A stretch of DNA of 64,000 bases, from positions 18,563,232 to 18,627,231 of the forward strand of contig CM064657.1 in NCBI GenBank assembly GCA_032717465.1. The letters run 5' to 3'. The notes under the pieces are model-generated. The model was not told the origin of the DNA. It made no database searches and saw only the letters and a list, made by a program, of their open reading frames with translations. This document shows positions 1-10,612 of the stretch, piece by piece (the stretch's first letter is position 1; every line of letters starts with the position of its first letter). The position numbers and the translations under genes are program-made. The stretch comes from Coenobita brevimanus (taxonomy: Eukaryota > Arthropoda > Malacostraca > Decapoda > Coenobitidae).

Positions 1-126
1 CAGAAGAGGATGGAAGAAAATAAGGAGGACAGGAAAGGGCAGACACACAAGGGCAGTACTACATCGAGTGAGTGGATCGTGAGCCCCCCACCTACCATAT
101 AGAGATAGATAGATAGATAGATAGAT
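1..126. repeat. Dispersed repeat end plus (GATA)n
   Basis: The stretch around 58-104 (ACTACATCGAGTGAGTGGAT followed by a C-rich run) recurs at about 63288-63330 and, diverged, at 54207-54240. In each case it directly abuts a microsatellite; here that is (GATA)n at 106-126. The purine-rich part at 1-57 resembles 63220-63290. It is a dispersed repeat of unknown class, and this window begins inside one copy. Confidence 0.6.
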
Positions 127-204
127 CAGGGAAAAGATTTCTTTGAGGTGTCAGCCCCTGTAACAAAATAAAAAATTGGAATTCGAAAAAAAAAAAAAAA
201 AACT

Positions 205-725
205 CCCCAGGTGAGTTCGTCTGGTTACTTCGAGGGTCATCTGCTACATACAATTTTCCAACCATTATTTTTTGAGGGATCAGTCCACTCGCCAAATAAA
301 AAATTATCAGAGATAATGAAAGGAGGGCAGATATGGCTTCGATATCTTAGTACATGTTGTACAAAGGACTCTCATGTGTAATGCGATATTTGGGGAGTGT
401 AAACACCCAGAAATAGGAGAAAGTGAGCTAATAAATTTCAACGAAATCAGCATACATATCGCAGGATTTGGTATACATATTCCATGACTTCTTTGATTGC
501 TCAAGAAGAAACTGTATATTTTTATTTGGGGAGAGTGACACCTGCCCAGTCATTCTTGGAGGGTCAGTCCCTGAAAAAAAGGAAAAAAAAAAATTGGAGG
601 GGTCAGTCTCCTATCTGAAGGAGATCAGAAATAGGAAAAAGATTTGAATAAAACTACCTACGTGAATTCATCTGGTTACTCCGAAGGTCTTCCACTATAT
701 ACAATTTTAATTTTACAACCATCAC
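205..725 (+). repeat. Direct repeat, left copies
   Basis: A unit running from CCAGGTGAGTTCGTCTGGTT (about 206) through CAACGAAATCAGCATAC (about 438-455) is repeated in part at 590-725. It appears again in the same orientation on the far side of the 1015-2951 pseudogene, at 3480-3960. Shared landmarks are TTTTCCAACCAT, GTACATGTTGTACAA, TGCGATATTTGGGGAG and the CAACGAAATCAGCATAC block. Copies are diverged. No coding potential is seen. They could be old terminal repeats of a larger element or an unrelated dispersed family. Confidence 0.6.
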
Positions 726-1014
726 ACAGGTCTGCAAAATTTAAGCCATTGAAATATGTTTTAATTCTGGATAGCTATTTTTAACTGCACTTACGTACAC
801 AATAAAAATGTACATTTAGAGTGTTTCCATCACACCATTTTAATACAAAATTAAAAAAATTATTGAATTAAAATAAAGTCAATTATACATTTCTATCGAT
901 GTATACAATACTGTTCTAATGTCATTAAAAACAAAAATATTTAGTCAATATAATTCTTTAAACATAGACATAAAGGAAACAACACATATATTCCTTGATT
1001 CACATATAACCTCT
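726..1014. other. AT-rich interval, nothing identified
   Basis: This AT-rich sequence lies between the repeat and the 3' end of the pseudogene. I see no gene, tRNA-like or transposon terminus in it. Confidence 0.5.
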
Positions 1015-2951
1015 CTAGTCTTTGTAACTTCTAATTTTTTTTGTTCTAAAACTTCGTTTGGTAGTCAGTCGTTTATACACGTTTTCTGGTGCGTCCCTAT
1101 GAATCATCCAGCAATAGTCTGCCATCATACTGACATACCTGGTACCTTTTTTCCCATGTCCTTGATATCATAATGGAATCTTTCACCCTGTTCTTTGCCG
1201 ACCGCTCCGTGATTTTCGGGGTAAAATTCCAAATGCGAATCCAAAAAGTTAACTGTGAGACTCAATTTGCAACCCAATTCCTTAAACTTGACCAGCAGAG
1301 ATCTCACAATTTCTTTGTAATTTGGATCCTTATTGTCATCTAAAACCTTATAAATTATTTCTTTGAATAATACCTGAGCCTCTCGTTCTAGGTCGTTCGT
1401 CGCATCATCAGATTCTGCATCAGAAATCAGTTTTCTAATATCAGGTCCAGTAAATACGCCGTCTTTCAATTTAGTTTAAGACAAACCAGGAAACTTTTGG
1501 CACAAATACGTAAAACAGGTTCCAACTTTTCATAGGACTTTAACAAACTGCTTCATTAATCCAAGCTTAATATGAAACGGTTGTAGCAGCACTTTATCTG
1601 GATTCACCAAGCTAGGTTTAATGATGTTTTTGGCACCAAGTTGCAGATTTTTTTATTTGGCTATTCCTTCTGAACCCAGTGTATATCCTTGGCTCTGCTG
1701 TCCCACTCACAGGGAAGACATGGGAATTTTGTTTACGCTGATTGCTGACCCAGTAAGATACACAGAACTTTCAGGTCCTCACATGAACAACGGTATTCAT
1801 TCTCTCCGACAAGGAAAGTATATCTTCACCCCTGTTTGTTTGTTTATTTGCTTGTCTGTTAGCAGGATTACTCAAAAACTAAAAGAGAGATTTGGACCAA
1901 ATTTGGCGGATAGATAACCCGTGTCACATGGAACAATCAGTTAGCTTTTGGGAACGATCTGGATCGTATTACAGATTCTGGACCCGGAAAGTATTTTCTG
2001 TGAAACCGAAAACAATGATAAGACCTAAGATGCGTCCCACTGAGAGCCCCTCTAGTTGTAGTTGATTATCTCGAGAAGATTTGCCAAATTCTGGTAAGTT
2101 TCTTTTAAATGCACAGAATGAGCAACAGGTACTGATGCCTTTTAATTACCATTATGAAGAAGTACCCCTTTCAAACTTCTTTTGGATGAATCTATAAATA
2201 GTCTTTATTCTTCTGCATTAAAATTTCTGCCAAGGTTCTGCTCGAGGTCACTTACGTCAGTACAATAAACCAGGGATCCAGCTTTCTTGAAATATGGTGC
2301 AAACTCTTTTCCTCTATGTCGGTACAGAGAAAGTTGTGTCTGGATGTAATAGGTTTCTTTATCTTTTAATCGAGACCCCAAGAGCTCTGCAGCATCCTTG
2401 GGGAGACCGAAGTCTCTTACTAAGCCATTAAGTTCATCCAGAGATAATGGCTGTGGCTCATTGCTTGAACACGTTGGGACATACTCTTCATCGTCTACTG
2501 CAGCACTTTTTTTTTCCTCTGAGTGAGTTTCCACATAAGCAAGATTATCAGCTGGTGTAGGGATTGGTAGATCAGGTCCATGTAGTATAAGTTTTACTGC
2601 TGATAGTAGAATAGGATAAACAGTTTCATTCTGATTCTTTTTGTTGTATCCTTGAATTTTGCAGGAACAAAAATAACAATCGGTTCTGTGATTTTTGGTT
2701 CCCTCCATATCATCGGACTACCAAAAGCAAGAGCCATCTTTTTATCTTTTGTCAGTTGTCTTAGCTCCCAAACACAAACAGACACTGTGAGGGGCCCACT
2801 GTTTGTCCTGGTCATCAAGCTTTATTCCAAAGCAAGCCTAGTAAGCTTTTTAAGCAAAATCTGTTATGTTCTGTCTCTGTTTTTTCACTACAAACTTCCC
2901 ACAAATGTAGCAGAAAAGATCAGGACTATTCACAAAACCTCTAGACGCCAT
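1015..2951 (-). pseudogene. Broken copy of uncharacterised arthropod multicopy protein
   Basis: Reading the minus strand from an ATG at 2951, the pieces follow one protein from end to end. They are an N-terminal Cys pair (FCYICGK) with a downstream H/C pair near 2800, then GSPMIWREP (about 2700), TDCYFC (about 2680), LNGLVRDFGLP (about 2430), RLFIDSSKRSLKGVLLHNGN (about 2205-2140), CEWDSRA (about 1700), NPDKVLLQPFHIKLGLMKQF (about 1610-1555), EQGERFHYDI (about 1185) and a basic C-terminus ending at a TAG at 1015-1017. From memory these blocks match a large uncharacterised protein family repeated in insect and crustacean genomes; its function is unknown to me. The copy is dead: in-frame stops lie in the N-terminal part (about 2865 and 2840), frameshifts at about 2690 and 1130, further stops near 2205 and 1500-1660, and a Helitron splits it at 1821-2055. 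The N-terminal Cys/His set suggests a zinc finger. Confidence 0.7.
1821..2055 (+). mobile_element. Short non-autonomous Helitron
   Basis: A 235-bp insert breaks the reading of the surrounding pseudogene. It starts with TC after an A (1820/1821) and ends with CTAG before a T (2052-2055/2056), exactly the A^T insertion and TC...CTRR ends expected of Helitrons. No target duplication is present. Just inside the 5' end is a repeated GTTT block, followed by a motif (GCAGGATTACTCAAAAACT) common in invertebrate non-autonomous elements. The 3' hairpin is degenerate. The tail CCCCTCTAGT matches the Helitron-like end at 16986. Confidence 0.6.
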
Positions 2952-3479
2952 ATTACGATCGTTAACAGTACAAAAAAATTATAATTTATCTGTAAAGATA
3001 AAAAATCAATAAATATCACTATTCAAATAAAACAATACTATTTGCAATAAATATCATTGTGCTAAAAAAGAAACACTCCACTGAAAGCAATTACCAAGCA
3101 CACTAGTCAACTGAGTCACACTGAGAAATGTTTGCTGCACTCCAAGACAGGTATGACTCATCACTTTGTTGTGTTACAGCAATGTTCTGGCTTATTATAA
3201 AATAAAATAACTGTGTTGTTTTAAACATGGATTCTAATAATAGAAAATGCTATATTCAGACATATTGTCGTTGTAATAGATTATCCAAATAAAAAAAATA
3301 TATAGGGCAAAATTATAAAAAATATATAACTGAAAACTTAAAAATGTGTTTTGAGAAAAAATGTTATATGATGGAGAAATAGTGTTTTCATTTTTCTATA
3401 TCTGCCCCCCAAAATGTATTAGAATTGCATGAAATAACCCCCCCCCCAAAAAAAAAAAAGTGTATAATTGTGTTATTCG
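2952..3479. other. AT-rich interval, nothing identified
   Basis: AT-rich sequence upstream of the pseudogene start, with poly-C and poly-A runs near 3441-3462. No gene or transposon terminus is seen. Confidence 0.5.
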
Positions 3480-3960
3480 CCGGGGAGGTCAGCCCACTCA
3501 CCAAATTAAAAGTTCTCGGAAACAGTGAAGGGAGGGCAGCTGTGGCTTTGGTATCTTAATACATGTACAGTGGACTCTCATCTGTAATGAGATATAAAAT
3601 AAACCAATGTGATCCAAAATAGGGGAAAGAATTTAATTACATTTCCCAGGAGGGTTCACTTGGTTGCTGGAAAAGTTATCCACTATATACAAATTTTCCA
3701 ACCATGATTTTTTAGTTTGGTCAGCCTCCCTCAGAAAACTAAAAGCTCTGAGATCTGCAGATATGGCTTTGATATCTTTGTACATGTTGTACAATGGACT
3801 GATCTGTAATGCGATATTTGGGGAGCATGAACCTTCCAGTGAAGTGGTCAGAAATAGGGGAAAGTGAGCAAGTGGATTTCAACGAAATCAGCATACACAA
3901 TACAGGATAGGGTATGCAGTTTCCATGTTTTCTCCAGATGCAAAGGAAGAAAATGCACAT
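3480..3960 (+). repeat. Direct repeat, right copies
   Basis: Two further partial copies (about 3480-3600 and 3645-3960) of the repeat seen at 205-725, in the same orientation. They share GTACATGTTGTACAATGGAC, TGCGATATTTGGGGAGCAT and CAACGAAATCAGCATACAC. Together with the left copies they bracket the 1015-2951 pseudogene, so they may be remnants of the vehicle that carried it. Confidence 0.6.
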
Positions 3961-3984
3961 CTGCTTTATCATTTTGTAGGGATA

Positions 3985-4106
3985 GAGTGGAGAGATATAT
4001 GAAGGAAGAGGTGTGAGTTGGAGAGAGGGTAGCCGAATGGCAAAGGACAAAACGATATGCAGGCAATTTGGCTGTGGCCACCCTTCATGGCATTATGGCG
4101 TGTGGC

Positions 4107-4158
<52 letters not shown>
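3985..4158 (+). mobile_element. RTE-like LINE 3' end fragment with (GA)n
   Basis: The 3985-4110 segment matches the 3' terminus shared by the RTE-like LINEs here (compare 28060-28188 and 59090-59216). It has a purine-rich coding tail, then GCAATTTGGCTGTGGCCACC and ATGGCGTGTGGCAACA. Where others end in (GATA)n, this copy continues into an uninterrupted (GA)n tract at 4110-4158. Confidence 0.6.
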
Positions 4159-4162
<4 letters not shown>

Positions 4163-4392
4163 TATCACTCAGCCATAAGGGTGATGGGCGGGTGGTCAGC
4201 ATTGCTAGCTACGATGCAGCCGGTCCGATAGCGTTAAGATATGAATCTAGGTGCGACAGTTGACGTCACTCGATTCAGGTGTTTGTTCACCATAATGGGT
4301 CGGAAAGTAGCATGGGTACTTCGGATACCACCTAAGGAAAGTATCTAGAGAAAAAGAAAGATAGACGGATGAATAGATAGAAATGTGTGTGT
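4159..4392. other. Interval with no identified feature
   Basis: Mixed-composition sequence between the (GA)n tract and the CR1-like LINE tail. No supported feature. Confidence 0.4.
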
Positions 4393-4449
4393 GTTCTTAC
4401 CTAATTGTTCTTACCTAATTGTATCTTAACAGGAACGAGTCAAGCTTGT

Positions 4450-5575
4450 ACTGTCCCGTGGATTAAATCACTTTTATCATACATATCCTTAAATTTACTA
4501 ATAGTTTTGGCACACACTATTTCATTCGGCAGTGCTTTCCACTGATCAGTTGCCCTAGTTGGGAAACTGAATTTCATTACGTCTTTATCACCTCTCTTTT
4601 TATGTAGTTTTTGCAGTGTTCTCTCGCTGATGCTTGCCGTAGGTTATATACCCATTTATGTCTATTTTCTTTTTCCCTGAGACGCATTTATAAAACATAA
4701 TCATATCTCCTTCTTTCCTTCTCTTTTGTAGTGTTGGTAGACTCAGTTTTTCTAGTCTTTCTTCCTAACTTAGATCTCTTAAGCTTGGGACCTATCTTGT
4801 AGCGGCCCTTTGTACTTTTTCAATCTCATGTGTTTTTTGAGATGAGGGTTCCAGACTACTGATGCATACTTCAGAGTTGGTCTGATGATTGATGTTGTCT
4901 TTCTCACCATGTCTTCATTTATGTATGTGAACGCTATTCTCATACTAGCAAGCAGTGTATACATGTTCCATACCTTCTCACTGACGTGGTCAACCATAGA
5001 TGGTCTGTTATTGATAATCACTCCTAGATCCTTCTGTCTTTCTCATATGTGTAGGGTTGAACTTCCTAACTTATAATCCCAATCTTGTCTTTTCTACTTT
5101 TACCAAACTTAAAATTACATGACACTTGCCCACACTGAATTCCATTTGCCATTTTTCACTCCATTCATGAAGCTTAATTCTTCTTGTAACTCTCTAGAAG
5201 AGTCGGTGTTAGTAATTCTTCCTTGTATTTTTGCATCATCAGCAAACATATTTAATAGCTTTCGTTTCCAGTGTTACTATCTATATCATTAATATACACT
5301 AAAAACATAATTGGTGCCAGCATTGAGCCCTCTGGAACTCCGCTGGTCACTTTCCTCCATGATGAGTAATTACCCCTTAGTACTGTTCCCATTTCCGTAG
5401 CAGCCGTGGCTCAGTGGGTTAGAGCACTCCACTCTGACCGAAGGGTCGGAGGATCAAATCCACCCAAGGGTCATTGGTAGACATCAGGAAGGGCATCCAG
5501 TCATAAAATGCTACACGTGCCAATCCAAAAGTCCTCTACCCAGGGGCAACGCCTTAGTCCTTTGGGGATATCTGG

Positions 5576-5609
<34 letters not shown>

Positions 5610-6561
5610 TCACATTTCCCTTAGAAAAAATTGCGTCTAACGGTATGGGTTCCCTTGGATTCCTCTTTGACTGTGTAGTTTCCAAAAAAGTCTTGGTGCA
5701 GTACTCTGTCAAATGCTTTCTTGAAATCTAGATAGATACTGTCCACCCATCCTTCTCTTTTCTGTAATGTTTCTGCAACTCTACCGTAGTAGCTTAATAG
5801 ATTACTAACACATGATTTTCCCTCTCTAAAACCTAACTACCTTTCTGTTATCATATTGTGTTCTTCAAGATGGTTTCCCCAAACTTTTCTTAGCAGCTTT
5901 TCTAGTATCTTACTTATAATACTGGTTGGTAGTTGTGTAGATTCTGCCTAATCCCATTCTTGAATAGGGGAACAATGTTTGCTTTCTTCCAAATATCAGG
6001 TAGTTTACCTTGACCTAAGGATTCCCTAAATATTAAATATATTGGTCTACTTAACTCTTTTGCACATTCCTGTAGCAACCAACCTGAAATTTCGTCAGGA
6101 CCATTTGCTTTTCCTTTGTCTAATTTACTTAACTTTTCCTACACTTCTTTTTCAAATATTGTATATCTGGATATATGTGTGGGCATGCATGTTCCATATC
6201 ATCTCTCTCAAAATTATTTTCTTCTGTAAAAACTGATTGGAATTTTTTTAGTCCTTCACAAATATCATTCTCTTGTGTATTGATGATCCCATCTTCCGTA
6301 ATGGACTGTATTTTATCATTAACTTTGGTTTTGCTTTTGGATGTAGCTGTAAAATAGCTTCGGTTGATCACTACTTTTATTTATAATGTCTTTCTCAAAC
6401 TGTCTTTCAGCTTCTCTCCTTATCTTTGTATTATTGTTTCTGGCCTGTTTATAGTTGTTATATGCCCTCTCACTGTTGAGTCTTCTATATCTTTTCCACA
6501 ACAAGTCTCTTGTTTCTTTTGATTTTTTACATTCTGTATTAAACCATTTCTTTATTTTCAA
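4450..6561 (-). pseudogene. LINE reverse transcriptase, broken
   Basis: Pieces at 6561-6319 and 6371-6129 hold the linker upstream of the RT. The RT core then runs with several stops through NGPDEISGWLLQE (about 6100), a degenerate YRP block (about 5930), FADDA (about 5245) and RPTLKYASVVWNPHL (about 4870). The last is the usual C-terminal block of CR1/jockey polymerases. A SINE splits the gene at 5397-5612. Multiple stops and frameshifts make it inactive. Confidence 0.65.
5397..5612 (+). mobile_element. tRNA-derived SINE with poly(A)
   Basis: The head contains a pol III box A (GTGGCTCAGTGGGTTAGAGC) and box B-like GGATCAAATCC with tRNA spacing. A body with GGAAGGGCATCCAGTCATAA follows, then poly(A) at about 5578-5607. 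It is flanked by CATTTCC at 5390-5396 and 5613-5619, a likely short target duplication. It lies inside the RT region of the minus-strand CR1-like LINE. The head is too diverged for a working tRNA gene. Confidence 0.7.
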
Positions 6562-6692
6562 TTCTGTTGCTTTGTGCTGTGGGATGTAATTTTGGACTCC
6601 TTTTTCATAAAACTCACTGAATTTTCTATATATAACATTTAAGTCTTGACCTCTAAGCTCCTTTTCCCAATCTATTACTATGAAGTACTTCT

Positions 6693-7475
6693 TTAGGTCA
6701 TGGTTGTTGCCTTTCTGTAGTTTAGGCTCCTTTTGTAACTCTCATTACTGCTGACTATGCCATATGCAATCCTGAAGTTGCAATTTAATATTGCATGGTC
6801 GCTTTTTCCGAATGGAGGGTGATACATTATATTGTCAATGTCATTTTCTTGCCTAATAAATGTAAGATCTACTACTGATGGATCATCAAGTCCTCTTTTT
6901 CTGGTGTTTTCTTTTACATGTTGTATTAGGAAAAAATGCAGCACAAGATCCAGGAGCTTTTGGTACCAACAGCTTTCATGGCTTCTTACATCTAGAGTAT
7001 TCCAGTTTATATTTGTATTGAAATCTCCAGTTAATACATTTCTTCCAAATTTCTCCTCCATTCTGTGTAGTAATGCTTTTAAACTGTGAATTGTACTCTC
7101 TGCCGGGTCTTCATATTTGCCTCTCTCCCAAGTGTTTGTTTTGGGTGGCATGTATAAATTTGCCACAGTTACTATCCTTTCAGATGTATTAATCCCTACT
7201 GCAATCAGTTCTACTTGCGAGGGTATATCTAGTTCTCTTTCTTTGACTTGTAGATTTTTCATTTTTAATATTATAATTCCTCCTCCATTTTTTGAATTCT
7301 TATCTCTTCTCCATGTATAGTATTCCTCTAAGTTTAGGGTATCATTTGATATCCTTGGAGTTAATTTTGTTTTAGTTAGGTAAATAATATGTGGTTCCTT
7401 TTCTTTGGTATAGTCTCTCATCTCTAATAATTTAGATACCATCCCATCTACGTTTGAGTACATCAACTTAGTCAT
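6693..7475 (-). CDS. LINE AP-endonuclease domain (CR1-like)
   Basis: A 260-residue open stretch begins MTKLMYSNVDGM, the usual beta-strand start of APE-type LINE endonucleases (YxNxDG). It continues with a KTKL block (normally ETKL, so the catalytic Glu appears changed to Lys), NLYMPP, LTGDFNTNINW and SDHAILNC. In intact elements this domain nicks the target to prime reverse transcription. The Glu change, if real, predicts loss of activity. The reading continues toward the RT at lower coordinates with interruptions. Confidence 0.6.
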   Translation of the reverse strand: MTKLMYSNVDGMVSKLLEMRDYTKEKEPHIIYLTKTKLTPRISNDTLNLEEYYTWRRDKNSKNGGGIIILKMKNLQVKERELDIPSQVELIAVGINTSERIVTVANLYMPPKTNTWERGKYEDPAESTIHSLKALLHRMEEKFGRNVLTGDFNTNINWNTLDVRSHESCWYQKLLDLVLHFFLIQHVKENTRKRGLDDPSVVDLTFIRQENDIDNIMYHPPFGKSDHAILNCNFRIAYGIVSSNESYKRSLNYRKATTMT

Positions 7476-7698
7476 CTAGTTTACATATTTGCCATAGCTA
7501 AAGTCTACTACATTCCTTCTTTTTAGCCCCTGTTGGTTATGTACCACTGTCGTACCTGCAATCCAGTTACTGTACATTGTTACTAAATTTACTCTTCTCT
7601 TCCTCTGATCTTTCATCATTTTTTGTTTTTGCTTCCTCCTTCTTCTCCTTTACTGTTCCCAGTTCCTCTTGAGTAAGGCATCTTTTCATCCACGCTTT

Positions 7699-8298
7699 TT
7701 AAAATTCCTCTTTTTCCATGAGTTTGTTGGAATCTTTCAACATTTCCTCTACAGTGTTTGCATTCTGGAAGGTTACTCTCAGGGGTCTTGACTTTCTTCT
7801 ATCATATTCCCCTAGCCTTTTATATTCTACATCTTGATCACAGATATCCTCTGATACTTGCTTCAGTATGTTCAAAATATTTTCCATCTCCTTTTTGTCC
7901 ATTGAGAATCTGCTTCATATTTCTTCTTCATCTTTGCCACTGATTACTATAGATTTTTTAATTTTTTCAGCTTCCCTGACTAGTTTTGGGTTGTTTTTTA
8001 TTTCCTTCACTTCCTTTCTTATGCTTTTTTCTTCTACCTTTATATCTAATTCATTCTTTACTTTTACTGTTTCAGCATATGTATTTTGTACGTCATCTTT
8101 GTAATTTCTCATAATTTCATTTACCTGTATTATTTTCTCTTCAATATGACTACTTTGGTCTATCAGACTGCTTGTTTGGCTGAATTTCTCGGTATAATTT
8201 CTGAAATCATCCATAATTCTCTCATGGTTGACAACTGTACATCCCAATTCACTAGCCTTTGTTTTCGGTGAATTTACCTCAGCTGGTAGTTCATCCAT
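7699..8298 (-). pseudogene. LINE ORF1-like coiled coil
   Basis: Two open pieces (8298-7915 and 7902-7699) are very rich in Lys and Glu with heptad-like spacing. The first ends ...SGKDEEEI and the second starts DKKEMENILNILKQ. The second contains KSRPLRVTFQNANTVEEML, which resembles the RNA-binding C-terminal part of LINE ORF1 proteins. The break between them is a single stop or frameshift near 7910. Placement directly upstream of the endonuclease supports ORF1. Confidence 0.5.
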
Positions 8299-8457
8299 TG
8301 CTGTGGCTTTTCTGTTTACTTCCTCTATTAATTCTTTATTTTTTCCCTTCTGTCTACGTAGCTCATTCTTGAGTTTATCGATTTCCGTGTGAAAAGTTCT
8401 CTCTATTTACTTTTTCAGCAGAACTGGTTTACCCCTACCACATCATAATGGACCCAT

Positions 8458-8482
8458 TCACACACACACACACACACACACA
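8458..8482. repeat. (CA)n microsatellite
   Basis: A short (CA)n tract separates the end of the minus-strand CR1-like LINE from the truncation point of the plus-strand RTE-like LINE. Confidence 0.9.
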
Positions 8483-8494
8483 ACACATATATAT

Positions 8495-9427
8495 GTGAGT
8501 GACTGGTTTCCCGTGAGAGTGGGGCTGCGACAGGGATGTGTGATGTCGCCTTGGTTGTTTAATATTTATATGGATGGTGTTGTAAGAGAGGCGAATGCAA
8601 GAGTGTTAGGTGGAGGTCCGAGTCTGATGAATGTCGATGGTGGAGAATGGAATCTTAAGCAGCTGCTGTTTGCAGATGATACTGCACTGGTGGCTGATTC
8701 GGAGGAGAGATTGAGACAGTTGGCAGAGAAGTTTGGAAGGGGGTGTGAAAGGAGGAAATTGAAAGTAAATGAGAATAAGAGTAAAGTGATGAAGTGTACG
8801 AGGTTGGTAGATGGTAGGGGGATGAATATAGTTTTGAATGGTGAGTTGCTTGAGGAGGTGGAGTGTTTCAATATTTAGGGTCGCATGTTGCTATGGATGG
8901 AAGAATAGATGCGGAAGTGAAGTTTAGAATAAATGAATTAGGTAAGGTGCTGGGAGGAATGAAAAAATTGTTTAGATGTCGTTGGCTTAGAATGGATGTA
9001 AAGAGAAGGCTGTATGAGGGTGTTGTGGTACCGACTGCGTTATATGGGGCTGAAATATGGAATATGGGTGTAGCAGAGAGGAAAAGTTTGAATGTAATGG
9101 AGAAGAGGTGTCTGAGGAGTATGTGTGGAGTGATGTGTATGGATCGAGTGCGAAATGATGAAGTGCGAAGGAGTTGTTCGGGAGATGGCTGGTAGAGTTG
9201 AGCAGAGGGTGTTGCGATGGTTTGGGCATATGGAGAGAATGGATAATGAGCAATTGGTGAAAAAGATAATTAGAGCTGATGTGAGAGGTGTAAGGCTGAG
9301 AGGGAGACCATGAATAGGATGGATGGACAGTGTGAAGAGAGCGCTGGATGCGAGAGGGATGTCTGTTGAGCAAGGAAGAGTGGCTGTGCGTGACAGAAAT
9401 AAATGGAGAGAAATTGTGAATGAATAA
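8495..9427 (+). pseudogene. RTE-like reverse transcriptase C-terminal half
   Basis: The coding part of the truncated LINE. Open pieces at 8495-8878 and 8863-9195 overlap in different frames, and the protein continues in another frame to a TAA at about 9425. It carries the palm motif FADD and the thumb, plus the C-terminal RWFGHMERM and GRP blocks typical of this LINE group. No endonuclease is present because of 5' truncation. Confidence 0.65.
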
Positions 9428-9726
9428 ATGATGACGCAGCCCTGAGGGGATATTCTCCCGCATTTGGTCTGATCAGCTAGTCAGGTGCGATTAAGGGGAT
9501 GGGTCTATTATGATGTGGCAGGGGTAAATCAGCTCTGCTGTCGGGCCCTGCTGCGGATGTCACTGATTACACTGCGCAGTTGACCCTTGTTTGGTGTGGT
9601 GCGGTGAGGATCTGTCCCTTCTCCCCTTTGGGGCTAAGATGCGAATGACTGTGTTTGAATGGATGAGTAAATTGGGAGTGTGTCGTCCTGTCTCGGCTAC
9701 CTCCCTTTCCCTGGGGGAAGCAGCCT

Positions 9727-9728
<2 letters not shown>
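8495..9728 (+). mobile_element. RTE-like LINE, 5'-truncated
   Basis: The element enters mid-RT with SDWFPVRVGLRQGCVMSPWL, then LLFADDTALV (catalytic DD intact), KLKVNENKSKVM and YLGSHVAMDG, and a C-terminal block VLRWFGHMERM. The frame is broken at about 8875 and 9170-9190, and one in-frame TGA lies near 9310. A non-coding 3' region runs from about 9428 to 9728 and stops at a (TA)n tract. This family differs from the other RTE-like copies in both protein and 3' end. Confidence 0.7.

Positions 9729-9762
<34 letters not shown>
9729..9762. repeat. (TA)n tract, left flank of LTR element 1
   Basis: Pure TA repeat between the 3' end of the RTE-like LINE and the first base of the LTR. The matching tract beyond the other LTR starts at 16125, so the LTR element sits inside a TA array. 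Confidence 0.95.
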
Positions 9763-9766
<4 letters not shown>

Positions 9767-10550
9767 ACGAAACAGAGAAAGATAATGTACACTTTAAGTG
9801 AGAATACGAAGAGTCACTACTGTCCCGTAAAGTTCCAGGTTCAAAACAAAAGAGTTAGGTAAAATTACAAGTTAAAGTTTAATGCTTAAATTAACAACAA
9901 AACATTCAGGACTCATAAGGATAATGTAATGGCAAATAAACAGGTTAAATGTATGGTTAACTGCAATAGCCTCTATTAACACGAAATTAGCAAGAGTAAA
10001 TTTATCTAAGTCAGCCCTGATAAAATGAGATACCAGATAATACTCAGTGAATGCCAGATAAATTATTACAGATACAAACTATTATCAAAAATGACTGACA
10101 AAGAACCCTACATAAATTACAAACTTCACTAGGCCTACAAATTAAACTTATGCTATACAGTACAAGAACAAAATGCAACAACAGTTATACTCAAATTACA
10201 CACAGCTGCTAGATGTTTGGAGATTTCTTGAGCACTCACAATAATAATAACTGTACAGGGGAGGACAGAGATGTGAACAAAATGAGGAGCAGATCTAAGT
10301 GGCCATGATGCAGAGATTGAGCTCATTATATAGGGGCCAGCAGAGCCTGATACAACTTGTAAGAAGGACGCGCAAATGAAGCCACGCGGACAAAGAGATG
10401 AAAATCCCGCAAAGTATAACAGAGAGAACGACTTACTCTACTATAACGGTAGAAGGGGGGGACTGAGGCAGAACACGCTCGTGATCAAACATGCAGCATA
10501 CTGTGCGTTAAAATTACACAAAGGATGATGAAATCATAGGCTATGTAACA
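9763..10550 (-). repeat. LTR (3' LTR of copy 1)
   Basis: 788 bp starting TGTTACGAAACAG and ending CTATGTAACA on the plus strand. A TATA box reading CTATATAAT on the minus strand lies at 10325-10333 and is conserved in all four LTRs of this family in the window. It differs from its partner at about two sites, for example near 10106 and 10382. Confidence 0.95.
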
Positions 10551-10562
10551 CCTCCCCACAAA
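10551..10562 (-). other. Polypurine tract
   Basis: On the minus strand TTTGTGGGGAGG directly precedes the 3' LTR, the expected site for plus-strand priming. The same sequence abuts the LTR of copy 2 at 29431-29442. Confidence 0.75.
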
Positions 10563-10612
10563 GAAAAAAGAAATTTACAAAGGAAATTTCTTATTACTCT
10601 AAAACAATCTGT

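Larger units (their letters stand above)
4393..8440 (-). mobile_element. CR1-like LINE, decayed, near full length
   Basis: Minus-strand order is a coiled-coil ORF1 (8298-7699), an AP-endonuclease (7475-6693), reverse transcriptase (about 6560-5200) and a C-terminal conserved region (5020-4600). The catalytic motif reads FADDA near 5245. The C-terminal block EKEGDMIMFYKCV near 4710 is typical of CR1-group proteins. The 3' terminus is two exact 14-bp units, GTTCTTACCTAATT on the plus strand (4393-4406, 4407-4420), followed by (AC)n, in the style of short tandem repeat tails of CR1/L2 LINEs. A tRNA-derived SINE interrupts it at 5397-5612. Clade is assigned by recognition only. Confidence 0.65.

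Noticed and set aside
5397..5470. Functional tRNA genes at 5397, 25289, 61940, 62240 and 63000
   Set aside because: Cloverleaf pairing is incomplete and each head continues into a SINE body with a poly(A) or repeat tail.
9763..10612. An envelope gene or third ORF downstream of RNase H
   Set aside because: Only about 60 bp separate the RNase H stop from the LTR; no retrovirus-like envelope is present.
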